Source: JAVVEG01 sp041751425 (GTDB lineage Bacteria > Pseudomonadota > Gammaproteobacteria > Pseudomonadales > Pseudohongiellaceae). Taken from it: 64,000 nucleotides of DNA. The notes under the pieces were generated by a model, which saw nothing but the letters and a program-made list of their open reading frames with translations, did not search any database and was not told the origin of the DNA. Location: NCBI GenBank assembly GCA_041751425.1, contig JBGSXL010000025.1, positions 4,859 through 68,858 of the forward strand, written 5' to 3'. The number at the start of each line of letters is the position of its first letter. Position 1 is the stretch's first letter. Shown piece after piece: positions 42,992 through 51,684 of the stretch. The position numbers were made by a program, and so were the translations under genes.

Positions 42992-43921
42992 CTAAATATC
43001 GCAGATCGCAACAGCCTGCGCCAGCGATGCGATGCGCTCGGCATTACTGCGCTCCGGGCCCGAACCATCCATATTGACCGCGCGTCTGGGAATAAATTCC
43101 TGTGCTACGTAACCATCGAATCCAGTTGCATAGATGGCGCGCATGATCGCCGGGTAATGCAATTCCTGCGAATCATCTATCTCGTTCCTGCCCGGCACGC
43201 CCGCCGTATGGTAATGACCGAACCAGTGGTGGTGATCCCGAATGGTTCGGATCACGTCTCCCTCCTGCACCTGCATATGGTAAATATCATAGAGCAGCTT
43301 GAAATTGGGCGACCCAATACGTTCACACAGGGCGATACCCCAGGCGGAGCTGTCGCACATGTAATCGGCATGATCAATCTTGCTGTTGAACAACTCCATC
43401 TGCACCGTAATGTTATTGCGCTCCGCCAGGCTCATGATCTGCTGCAGGCCGCGCGCGCAATTCTCCAGCCCGGTTTCATCATCCATACCGTTGCGGTTGC
43501 CGCTGAAGCAGATCAGATTTTTATATCCTGCCTGCGCCATTAAACCGATGTGACTGGTGTAATTCTGGATCAGCGTGCTGTGATAATCAGTGTTGTTCCA
43601 GCCTTCAGTCAGACTGATCTCGGCACCGTTGCACATGGAGCAATCTATATTGTGGTCTTGCAGAATCTGCCACTGCGACGGCCCGATCAAATCGATGGCA
43701 GAGAAACCTATTTCATTGACAACAGCGCACAATTCTTCCAGCGATAGAAAACCATAAGTCCATTGCGCCACCGAGTGTTTTATCCTGCCACGATTCTGAA
43801 ATTCTGCCGCTGCCTGCTGCGCGGCGTTCGCAGTTGCTACCAGACCGGGCAATGCCGCTACTCCCAGCGCACTGAGTGCAGCCCGACGCATCAGCTCACG
43901 ACGCTTTATTAACTGGCTCAT
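42992..43921 (-). CDS. Tat-exported hydroxypyruvate-isomerase-like TIM barrel
   Basis: 309 residues from the ATG at 43921; ten more upstream codons are open but precede the Tat motif awkwardly. The Tat-type signal is KRRELMRRAALSALGVAALP. The barrel has metal ligands expected in VQMELFNSK, YDIYHMQ and YVAQEFIPR, and HYHTAGVPGRNEID matches hydroxypyruvate isomerase (Hyi). In carbohydrate clusters such exported barrels act on keto-sugars rather than hydroxypyruvate. It overlaps the MFS gene by 26 bp. Confidence 0.85.
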   Translation of the reverse strand: MSQLIKRRELMRRAALSALGVAALPGLVATANAAQQAAAEFQNRGRIKHSVAQWTYGFLSLEELCAVVNEIGFSAIDLIGPSQWQILQDHNIDCSMCNGAEISLTEGWNNTDYHSTLIQNYTSHIGLMAQAGYKNLICFSGNRNGMDDETGLENCARGLQQIMSLAERNNITVQMELFNSKIDHADYMCDSSAWGIALCERIGSPNFKLLYDIYHMQVQEGDVIRTIRDHHHWFGHYHTAGVPGRNEIDDSQELHYPAIMRAIYATGFDGYVAQEFIPRRAVNMDGSGPERSNAERIASLAQAVAICDI

Positions 43922-45185
43922 TAGCATTCTCCCGTTTGAATGTAAGTGCAAAAAACACCAGTATGACTAAGGCAAGAACAGCCGGCATTATCCAGAATGT
44001 GAAAGCGCTTTCCTGCCACCCGGCCATGGAAGAACCATCCAATTGAATTCTGTCGCCCCACCAGCCAAGTACATAGTTGCCGATCAACATACCAGCGCCA
44101 TAGGTCAGTAAAGCGAACAAACCCTGCGCGCTGGCACGGATCGGTTTGGGCGCTTTACGATCAACATACAACTGACCCGTTACAAAGAAGAAGTCATAGC
44201 AAATACCATGCAATGCCACACCGAAAATAAGCATCGCGGCGGATTCAGGGAAGCTGGCGAATACGAGATAGCGCAGCGCCCACGCACCCATCGCGATAAC
44301 CAACATCCACTTGACGCCAAAGCGAATAATGAAGAACGGCACCAGCAGCATGAACAACACTTCGCTCATTTGCCCGATGGCCATGAAGGAGGCTGATTGT
44401 TCACCAAATGCCATCGCGGCTATGAAGTCGTTTGTGCGCGCGTAGTAGAAAGCCAGGGGTATGCTGATGAGAAAACTGCTGAGTGCGAACACGAAGAAAT
44501 TGCGCTCCGCCATCAATTTGATGGCATCCAGGCCCAGCGCCTTGCCCACACTGAACGTCTGTCCTTTGGCCTGCGGAGGCGTTGCCGGCAGCGTCAGGCT
44601 GTAGAGGCCGTAAATCAGTGAGACAACTGCTGCCATCTGCAGCGGTATATTGGTGATCTGTGCGTTCGCGGCACCGGTCAGTGCCCGCAGCAACGGAATA
44701 TTCACCCAACCCAGAATAGTTTGCGCCACCACAAACCCTGCCACAATCCAGCCGATGGTGCCCCAGACGCGAATTGCCGGGAATTGTCTGTCGGCGTTTT
44801 CAATATTGGAAAACGCAATGGTATTGGCCAGCGCCAGAGTTGGCATGTACAACATGAAGTAGGCGAACATGACCCAGATGAAGACACCCGGTTCTGTGAT
44901 AGTAGCTGCATACCAAAGCAGAACCGCGCCGACCAGATGACAAAAGGCGTTCACCCGTTCTGCATTGAAATAACGGTCAGCCAACAATCCCACGAACAAC
45001 GGAGCCAACAGCGCAGCCCAGTTATGCGTCGCATAGGCTTGCCCGATGATGGTATTGATGCCGGCTTCACCCTGGAACACTTCCAGCAGGTAGCTGCCCA
45101 TGGTGACAAAGAAGGCGCCCCAGACAAAAAATTGCAGAAACATCATGAGGCAAAGGCGGGTGATCACAAGCTGATCTGAGCGCAT
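43896..45185 (-). CDS. MFS transporter, nucleoside/sugar symporter type
   Basis: 429 residues with twelve helices. The start (LCLMMFLQFFVWGAFFVTMG) and GTIGWIVAGFVVAQ match the NupG-like symporter group. Similar importers recur in clusters with sugar isomerases and Gfo/Idh proteins. Likely imports the mono- or keto-saccharide made by the periplasmic enzymes of this cluster. It is divergent from the Gfo/Idh gene with a 102-base shared control region. Confidence 0.85.
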   Translation of the reverse strand: MRSDQLVITRLCLMMFLQFFVWGAFFVTMGSYLLEVFQGEAGINTIIGQAYATHNWAALLAPLFVGLLADRYFNAERVNAFCHLVGAVLLWYAATITEPGVFIWVMFAYFMLYMPTLALANTIAFSNIENADRQFPAIRVWGTIGWIVAGFVVAQTILGWVNIPLLRALTGAANAQITNIPLQMAAVVSLIYGLYSLTLPATPPQAKGQTFSVGKALGLDAIKLMAERNFFVFALSSFLISIPLAFYYARTNDFIAAMAFGEQSASFMAIGQMSEVLFMLLVPFFIIRFGVKWMLVIAMGAWALRYLVFASFPESAAMLIFGVALHGICYDFFFVTGQLYVDRKAPKPIRASAQGLFALLTYGAGMLIGNYVLGWWGDRIQLDGSSMAGWQESAFTFWIMPAVLALVILVFFALTFKRENANEPVNKAS

Positions 45186-45225
45186 AAAGGGATTCCCGTG
45201 CTATTTGGTTATTATTGGTTTGCAC

Positions 45226-45249
45226 ATTACAATAGCCCCGAACTGTAAT
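45226..45249. promoter_or_regulatory. Inverted repeat between divergent sugar-cluster genes
   Basis: ATTACA and TGTAAT arms with a 12-base spacer, about midway between the MFS and Gfo/Idh starts. Candidate operator for a cluster regulator; none is encoded in the cluster. Confidence 0.45.
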
Positions 45250-45287
45250 AAATTCACGCAGCATTTGGAATCACTATTTCAACGAAT

Positions 45288-46448
45288 ATGACGCAAATTC
45301 GGCTCGGCATGATCGGCGGTGGTACAGGCTCGTTCATCGGCGCGATTCATCGCAAAGCCGCTGCACTGGACGGGCGCTACCTGTTGCAGGCAGGTGCGTT
45401 CAGCAGCAACCCGAAAACCTCTCACGAAACCGGCCGCGCATTGAGTTTGCACCCACAGCGGGTGTATGACTCCTATGCATATATGTTGCAACAGGAAGCC
45501 GCGTTACCCGCCGAGCAACGCATACAGACCGTCGCCATCGTTACCCCCAATCATCTGCACGCGGCGCAAGCCATCATGGCGCTGGAGCACGGGTTTCATG
45601 TCGTTCTCGACAAACCCATGGCCATGTCATTGGCAGAGGCGCGACAGATTAAAACGGCGGCTGAACAAAGCAAATGCCTGTTGGCGCTCACACATACTTA
45701 TGCCGGCTATCCGATGATCAAGGAGGCGCGTCATCTGGTATCTGCTGGTAAACTGGGAAAGATTCGCAAAATATTTGTCGATTACCCGCAGGGCTGGCTT
45801 AGTACCTTTCTGGAGCAAAATGGTCAGAAACAGGCGGCCTGGCGCACCGACCCGAAACGAGCTGGCAATGGCGGCTGTATAGGCGATATCGGGACACATG
45901 CTGCGCATCTGGCTGAGTATGTGAGTGGTTTGAAGATTACTCACGTATGCGCGCAACTGAACACGGTGGTGCCAGGTCGCTTACTGGACGACGACGCGGC
46001 TGCTTTGCTGAGATTTGAACAGGGTGCCAGTGGTGTTCTGGTTGCAACTCAGGTGGCTGCGGGTGAGGAGAATAATCTGCGTATTCGCGTTTACGGTGAA
46101 CTGGGTGGTCTGGAGTGGTCACACAATGACGCCAATTCCCTGCACCTGAAAATGCTGGACCAACCGCTGCAGATTTATCGCACCGGCTCCGGGTATCTTT
46201 CGCAAGCGGCAACTAACAGCACGCGCCTGCCTGCAGGACATCCCGAAGGTTTTATTGAAGCACTGGCCAATATATACATAAACTTCGCCAACGCCGTTGA
46301 CGCGAAAAACGCTGGCAGTTTCGCTGGCAGTACCGATTATGATTTTCCATCTATAGCTGAGGGATTGCGTGGCATGGCTTTTATGGAAGGCATGATCGCG
46401 TCTGCTGCGGCTACGGAGAAATGGACGGCGTTGCCTGTGGAACTTTAA
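45288..46448 (+). CDS. Gfo/Idh/MocA-family oxidoreductase
   Basis: 386 residues. Rossmann start RLGMIGGGTGSFIGAIHR, then NHLHAAQAIMALEHGFHVVL and the DKPMAMSLAEA signature with the catalytic lysine (DKP). The GGGCIGDIGTHAAHLAEY-like block (NGGCIGDIGTHAAHLAEY) contributes active-site aspartate and histidine. No signal peptide, so cytoplasmic with NAD(P). In 3-keto-glycoside clusters this enzyme oxidises or reduces C3 of sugars. It starts a three-gene plus-strand operon. Confidence 0.92.
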   Translation: MTQIRLGMIGGGTGSFIGAIHRKAAALDGRYLLQAGAFSSNPKTSHETGRALSLHPQRVYDSYAYMLQQEAALPAEQRIQTVAIVTPNHLHAAQAIMALEHGFHVVLDKPMAMSLAEARQIKTAAEQSKCLLALTHTYAGYPMIKEARHLVSAGKLGKIRKIFVDYPQGWLSTFLEQNGQKQAAWRTDPKRAGNGGCIGDIGTHAAHLAEYVSGLKITHVCAQLNTVVPGRLLDDDAAALLRFEQGASGVLVATQVAAGEENNLRIRVYGELGGLEWSHNDANSLHLKMLDQPLQIYRTGSGYLSQAATNSTRLPAGHPEGFIEALANIYINFANAVDAKNAGSFAGSTDYDFPSIAEGLRGMAFMEGMIASAAATEKWTALPVEL

Positions 46449-46506
46449 CGATAGGTAAAAACATTTTCTCGAAGTAAATTAATCCAGACAAGACGAGAAC
46501 ATCGCA

Positions 46507-47565
46507 ATGAAAACAATAAAAGGTCCCGGCATTTTTCTCGCGCAATTTGCCGACGACAAGGCACCCTTCAACAATATCGGCAACATTTGCGAATGGGCTG
46601 CGGCACTCGGTTATAAAGGGCTGCAGATTCCAACATGGGACACCCGGCTCATCGATCTGGAGCTTCTTGCCAGCAGTAAAACCTATGCGGAAGAATACAA
46701 GGGCAGAATCGCCTCCTACGGGCTGTCGATTACGGAACTGAGCACTCACCTGCAAGGACAATTGGTAGCTGTTCACCCTGCCTATAACGAGATGTTCGAC
46801 GGCTTTGCGCCCGAGCACCTGCGTGGCAAACCTGCGGCACGCACTGAATGGGCGGTAAAGCAATTACAGATGGCCGCTGCTGCCAGCCGCAACCTGGATA
46901 TCAATGTGCATGCCTCGTTTCCCGGGGCCCTGATGTGGCACACCGTTTACCCATGGCCACAGCGGCCAGCGGGTTTGGTGGAGCAGGGTTTTGCAGAATT
47001 GGCGCGACGCTGGCTCCCCATTCTGGATACTTTCGACAATGTGGGTGTCGATATCTGTTATGAAATCCATGCGGGCGAGGATCTGCATGATGGTGTGTCT
47101 TATGAGCGCTTTCTGGCAGCGACCGGCGACCATCCCCGCGCACGCATTCTGTTCGATCCCAGCCATTTCGTGCTGCAGCAAATGGACTATCTGCAGTTCA
47201 TCGATATCTATCATGAAAAGATCGGCATGTTTCATGTGAAAGATGCGGAGTTCAATCCCAGCGGCCGCAGTGGCGTCTATGGCGGTTATCAGGAGTGGAT
47301 AGACAGACCGGGGCGATTTCGCTCACTGGGCGATGGTCAGGTGGATTTCGTCAGCATCTTCAGTAAACTCAGCCAATACGGCTATGATGGCTGGGCAGTG
47401 TTGGAATGGGAATGCTGCATCAAACATCCTCAGCAGGGAGCAGAAGAAGGCGCACCGTTTATTGAGAACCACATCATTACTGTTACCGATAAAGCATTTG
47501 ACGACTTCGCCGGACAACAGGCGGATCACAAACTGAACAGAAGAATTTTAGGCCTGGAGGATTAA
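46507..47565 (+). CDS. Sugar phosphate isomerase/epimerase (IolE-like TIM barrel)
   Basis: 352 residues, cytoplasmic. Barrel motifs include VGVDICYEIHAGEDLHDG, ARILFDPSHFVLQQMD, MFHVKDAEFNP and GWAVLEWECC, supplying the E/D/H/E metal set. It lies 58 bases after the Gfo/Idh gene and one base before the DUF1080 gene. Probably isomerises or epimerises the keto-sugar made by its partner. Confidence 0.88.
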   Translation: MKTIKGPGIFLAQFADDKAPFNNIGNICEWAAALGYKGLQIPTWDTRLIDLELLASSKTYAEEYKGRIASYGLSITELSTHLQGQLVAVHPAYNEMFDGFAPEHLRGKPAARTEWAVKQLQMAAAASRNLDINVHASFPGALMWHTVYPWPQRPAGLVEQGFAELARRWLPILDTFDNVGVDICYEIHAGEDLHDGVSYERFLAATGDHPRARILFDPSHFVLQQMDYLQFIDIYHEKIGMFHVKDAEFNPSGRSGVYGGYQEWIDRPGRFRSLGDGQVDFVSIFSKLSQYGYDGWAVLEWECCIKHPQQGAEEGAPFIENHIITVTDKAFDDFAGQQADHKLNRRILGLED

Positions 47566-47566
47566 T

Positions 47567-48286
47567 ATGCGATTCCTGACACTTTCGATATCCCGATTAC
47601 TGGCTGTTTCCTTCTTAATGGTACTCACTATGCCCACATCTTTCGCTCAGGATGCTGATGATTGGATCATTCTTTTTGATGGCTCCTCCACCGAGCATTG
47701 GCGACAGTATAATCGCGATACTTTTCCGACCACAGGTTGGCATATAGAAGATGATGCGTTGGTATATCGCCCCGAGCAGAATCCGGGAGGTGTTTCCGGT
47801 GGCGATATCATCACCAGGCAAACATTTCAGGACTTTGAATTGCAATTGGAATGGCTGGTGGAAGAAGGTGCCAACAGCGGAATTTTCTATCACGCTCTGG
47901 AACAGCCGGATCAGGCTATTTATTGGTCAGCGTTGGAGATGCAGGTGTTGGACGATGAGAACCACCCGGACAGTTTTCTTGGCGTAAACGGCAATCGTCA
48001 GGCGGGGACATTGTACGATCTGCTACCTATCAATCCGAAAACCGCGCGTCCCCATGGGCAATGGAATCAGGTACGTATTATTTCCGATGGCCCGGTGGTT
48101 GAGCATTGGCTCAACGGCGAGATGGTGCTGCGCTATGAACGCTGGACGGTGGAATGGTTTGCCATGCTGCGGCAAAGCAAGTTCAGCACCCACAATGAAT
48201 TTGGCGCGATGCAAAGTGGTCACATCGGTTTGCAGGATCACGGGGATGTGGTGAAGTTCCGCAATATTCGTATTCGTAATTTGTAG
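47567..48286 (+). CDS. Exported DUF1080 (3-keto-disaccharide hydrolase) protein
   Basis: 239 residues. Signal peptide 1-26. The concanavalin-like fold of the family is shown by FDGSSTEHW, QDFELQLEWLVEEGANSGIF and HIGLQDHGDVVKFRNIRIR. The family includes 3-keto-glycoside hydrolases. It would cleave oxidised glycosides in the periplasm. Third gene of the operon. Confidence 0.88.
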   Translation: MRFLTLSISRLLAVSFLMVLTMPTSFAQDADDWIILFDGSSTEHWRQYNRDTFPTTGWHIEDDALVYRPEQNPGGVSGGDIITRQTFQDFELQLEWLVEEGANSGIFYHALEQPDQAIYWSALEMQVLDDENHPDSFLGVNGNRQAGTLYDLLPINPKTARPHGQWNQVRIISDGPVVEHWLNGEMVLRYERWTVEWFAMLRQSKFSTHNEFGAMQSGHIGLQDHGDVVKFRNIRIRNL

Positions 48287-48340
48287 CGCTAGCGGTAGTA
48301 GTAAACCTGGCGCTCTACGGCAATCTTACATTCCATTTAC

Positions 48341-49210
48341 TTAGAATCTGAATTGCCGCATGTACTCTGCATTATCGCGACTGCTATCCAGCGGCGTTGT
48401 GCCCTCATAGGATTCCTGTTCCACAATGAAGTAGCGCATGCCTGTCTCATAAGCTATCGGCAGAATAGTTGGGTAATCTATGATACCTGTACCCAGTGAG
48501 CAGGTTGCCGTGCGTGAGTCACCTGGCATGTTCGGAAGTCTGTCCTTTACGTGGGAGAACGGGAACCGGCCAGGATATTTGCGCAACCACTCAATGGGAT
48601 CTCCCCCTGCTGCTACCAGCCAGAACATATCCAGCTCATACTCCACCAGTTCCGGATCAGTATTCTGCATCAGCACATCCTGCGGCATGGCGCCTTCCAG
48701 CTCAATGAAGGTGTAATGATGGTTGTGATAAGCGAATCGCAGACCGACGTTTTTGCAAATCTCCCCGCACTCATTGAAACGTTCCGCGAAACGGCGATAG
48801 TCATCCAGCGAGGCTTGGGCGCCAATCATCGGGCAAATCAGATACTGCATACCTGCTGCGGCCGCATCGTCCGCTTTCTGCTCGAAGCCTTCATCGATAC
48901 CGCAATGGCTGGCGATCATCTCCATGCCAAGATCACCAACAAAACGGCTGAACTCCTGCGGCGTCTTGCCCCAGAACATTCCTGATGGCCCTTCAAAGCC
49001 TTCCAATTGCGTGTAACCAAAACTCGCAACCTGGCGCAACACACCATCGGGATCCGCAGGCATATCCGCGCGCAGCGTATAAAGTTGCAACCCGAAGGGA
49101 TAATGTGTGGCAGTTGCTTCGGTGCAGGCACTCAGTAAGCCCAGATTCGCCAGGCCACCCGTGACCACTGCACTGCGTTTCAGAAAATTTCTTCTATTTA
49201 TATTGCCCAC
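48341..49210 (-). CDS. Tat-lipoprotein sugar isomerase/epimerase (TIM barrel)
   Basis: 289 residues. NRRNFLKRS Tat motif and lipobox LLSAC, so likely anchored at the membrane surface. The barrel contains FAYHNHHYTF, YELDMFWL, FSHVKDR and YFIVEQESYE, a typical metal-dependent isomerase/epimerase set. Overlaps the gluconate-dehydrogenase-type small subunit by 13 bp and so is part of the dehydrogenase operon. Confidence 0.88.
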   Translation of the reverse strand: MGNINRRNFLKRSAVVTGGLANLGLLSACTEATATHYPFGLQLYTLRADMPADPDGVLRQVASFGYTQLEGFEGPSGMFWGKTPQEFSRFVGDLGMEMIASHCGIDEGFEQKADDAAAAGMQYLICPMIGAQASLDDYRRFAERFNECGEICKNVGLRFAYHNHHYTFIELEGAMPQDVLMQNTDPELVEYELDMFWLVAAGGDPIEWLRKYPGRFPFSHVKDRLPNMPGDSRTATCSLGTGIIDYPTILPIAYETGMRYFIVEQESYEGTTPLDSSRDNAEYMRQFRF

Positions 49211-49815
49211 GATGTCTCACCTTCATTGTAGGGATAACAACCGTCATAGCGGCCGGGAATGGGTACATGGCGCAGCACCTGGGTCTGCGCCAACTCGGAC
49301 GTGAAATATGCAAACAGGGTCAGTTGCTTCATCATGGTGAAGTAATGCCCGCTGCTGTCCTCTGTGGATGGAACACGGCGCCCCAGCGGTGCAGCATTCT
49401 GATCGGCAATCTGCGCTTGTTCACGTTGATGTGCCGCAGCCACCTGGCCCAGTTGATTCAGGAATTCCGCTTTCTGCGCGGAGCTCAATGTCTCAAACTG
49501 TTGCCCATATTGAGCCACACAAGTTGCCCTGAAAGTTCTTAAACCTTCATGGATAATCATTTGATTGTTTTCGCTATAGCACTCATCCACGATTTTAGTC
49601 ATGAAAGGCGCCACATCAGCATCTTTCGCACCCGGTGTATCGGTGCGTGGAATAATCGTCTCGGCAATTTCCGATAGCAAAGCCACATCAGCCTCAGTAA
49701 ACTCCTGGCTGACATAGTTTTCGGAACTCGCGCAGCCTGCCAGTAATAACGGACTGCCGATAAACGCATAGCCAGTGGCGGCCGCAATCATTTTCAATAA
49801 TTCACGTCTTTCCAT
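49198..49815 (-). CDS. Gluconate 2-dehydrogenase subunit 3-family small subunit
   Basis: 205 residues from the ATG at 49815. A Tat motif MERRELLKM and lipobox LLAGC are present. Conserved AEIIIPRTDTPGAKDA-like stretch (AETIIPRTDTPGAKDADVA) and FTSELAQTQVL match the family. Its signal peptide would carry the FAD-bearing large subunit across the membrane. A cytochrome subunit is not encoded next to it. Confidence 0.88.
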   Translation of the reverse strand: MERRELLKMIAAATGYAFIGSPLLLAGCASSENYVSQEFTEADVALLSEIAETIIPRTDTPGAKDADVAPFMTKIVDECYSENNQMIIHEGLRTFRATCVAQYGQQFETLSSAQKAEFLNQLGQVAAAHQREQAQIADQNAAPLGRRVPSTEDSSGHYFTMMKQLTLFAYFTSELAQTQVLRHVPIPGRYDGCYPYNEGETSWAI

Positions 49816-49848
49816 TATTGGTCGTCTCCCATTATCGGTCATCTCCCA

Positions 49849-51534
49849 TTACAGATTTCCCCGCTTAAGTTCCTGCACAGCATAGTCGGCAGCGCGGGCG
49901 GTAAGCGCCATATACGTAAGAGATGGATTCACACAGGAAGCAGATGTCATACAAGCGCCATCTGTCACAAATACGTTGAGTGCATCCCATACCTGATTGA
50001 ATTCATTCAACACCGATGTGCGCGGATCACGACCCATACGCGCCGTCCCCATTTCGTGGATACCCATGCCTGGGGCATAGCCCGAGTCTGTACCGCGCAC
50101 ATCTTTCACCCCTGCGGCTTCCAGAATTTCCACTGCGTCGTTAATCATGTCCTGCCGCATTGCGAACTCGTTGTCGCGCAGGCTCACATCGAAAGCCAGA
50201 ATCGGCAGTCCCCATTTGTCGGTTTTCTGGCGATTCAGGAACATGCGGTTGTCGTGGTAGGGCAACATCTCACCGAAGCCGGTGAAGCCGATGCGCCAAT
50301 CACCGGGTGTCGTCAAGGCCTGTTTCAGATCGGCACCTACGTTCAGCTCACTGACATTGCGACTCCAGCCCGTGCGGCTGGCAGAACCCTGATAGCCGAA
50401 ACCGCGCACATAGTCGCGCTTGTCATTGCCCACGTTGCGGAAACGTGGCACGTAGAACCCATTGGGTCGACGGCCAAAATAATACTTATCGTCAAAGCCT
50501 TCCACTCGCCCCGACGCACCAAGACGGAAATGATGATCCATCACATTATTGCCCAACTCACCGCTGCTGCTGCCAAGACCATCCGGCCACACATCGGTGG
50601 CGGAATTCATGAGTATCCAGGTGGAATTGAATGAAGAGGCGTTCAGGAAAATGATCTTCGCCTTGTACTCGATCACCTCATTGGTTTCGGCATCAATTAC
50701 CTCGACACCGGTAGCGCGTTTAGTGTCCTTGTCATAAAGCACGCGACTGACAATCGACCAGGGACGCAGTGTCAGATTGCCGGTGGCCATAGCAGCAGGC
50801 AACGTGGTGGATTGGGTACTGAAGAAGGCACCGAAAGAACAACCACGCCAGCAGCGATTACGATATTGACACTGCACGCGGTTCTGTTCGGGGCGGGATT
50901 CGGTGATATTGGCGACACGACCGATGATCAGATGCCGCTCGCCGTTAAAATGCGTCTGCATGCGCGCAGCCACATCCTTCTCTACACAGTTGAGTTCCAT
51001 CGGCGGCAGGAAATTACCATCGGGCAACACATCCAGACCTTCCATTGAGCCACTGATGCCTGCGAAGCCTTCCACGTAGTCATACCAGGGCGCCAGGTCG
51101 TCGTAGCGAATCGGCCAGTCGATGGCGATGCCTTCTTTAGCATTCGCTTCGAAATCCATGCGGTTCCAGCGGTAGCTCTGTCGGCCCCACAGCAAGGAGC
51201 GCCCACCAACCTGATAGGAGCGATACCAGTCAAAGCGTTTGATTTCATCGTAGGGGGAGTCTTTCTCGTCAGCCCAACTGCCCATCGTGGACTCGTTGAG
51301 CGGGTAGTCGCGGCGCAGAACAGGAAAATCTTCCTTCATTTGCCGGGTGGGCTGATCGCGGTGCGGAAATTCCCATACCTCTTTGTTTTCATTCACATAG
51401 TCGCGCACATGCTCCAGGCTGCGACCACGTTCCAACAACAATACCTTCAGTCCTTTCTCGGTTAATTCCTTGGCTGCCCACCCGCCGCTGATTCCTGATC
51501 CGACCACAATGGCATCATATTCGTTATCGTTCAT
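49849..51534 (-). CDS. GMC-family dehydrogenase large subunit (FAD)
   Basis: 561 residues. FAD motif VVGSGISGGWAAKEL near the start, no signal peptide. Later RNRCWRGCSFGAFFSTQ and the C-terminal GIHEMGTARMGRDP plus NPSLTYMALTARAADY with active-site His/Asn are typical of gluconate/glucoside 3-dehydrogenase large subunits. Probably hitch-hikes with the Tat small subunit. Oxidation at C3 of glycosides would fit its neighbours (DUF1080, isomerases). Confidence 0.9.
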   Translation of the reverse strand: MNDNEYDAIVVGSGISGGWAAKELTEKGLKVLLLERGRSLEHVRDYVNENKEVWEFPHRDQPTRQMKEDFPVLRRDYPLNESTMGSWADEKDSPYDEIKRFDWYRSYQVGGRSLLWGRQSYRWNRMDFEANAKEGIAIDWPIRYDDLAPWYDYVEGFAGISGSMEGLDVLPDGNFLPPMELNCVEKDVAARMQTHFNGERHLIIGRVANITESRPEQNRVQCQYRNRCWRGCSFGAFFSTQSTTLPAAMATGNLTLRPWSIVSRVLYDKDTKRATGVEVIDAETNEVIEYKAKIIFLNASSFNSTWILMNSATDVWPDGLGSSSGELGNNVMDHHFRLGASGRVEGFDDKYYFGRRPNGFYVPRFRNVGNDKRDYVRGFGYQGSASRTGWSRNVSELNVGADLKQALTTPGDWRIGFTGFGEMLPYHDNRMFLNRQKTDKWGLPILAFDVSLRDNEFAMRQDMINDAVEILEAAGVKDVRGTDSGYAPGMGIHEMGTARMGRDPRTSVLNEFNQVWDALNVFVTDGACMTSASCVNPSLTYMALTARAADYAVQELKRGNL

Positions 51535-51684
51535 AGGTTTTCGGCTCTCGTTTTTATTTTAGTCTGAGGATAAACCCACAGTTCTTATTCGTCCATCGAA
51601 AATGGAGTATTCTGTCCTTGCTGCCTTGAGCAAGTTGAATTCTTGCTCGACTTGATAACAAGAACAAAAAGTAGAGGTTCCAAC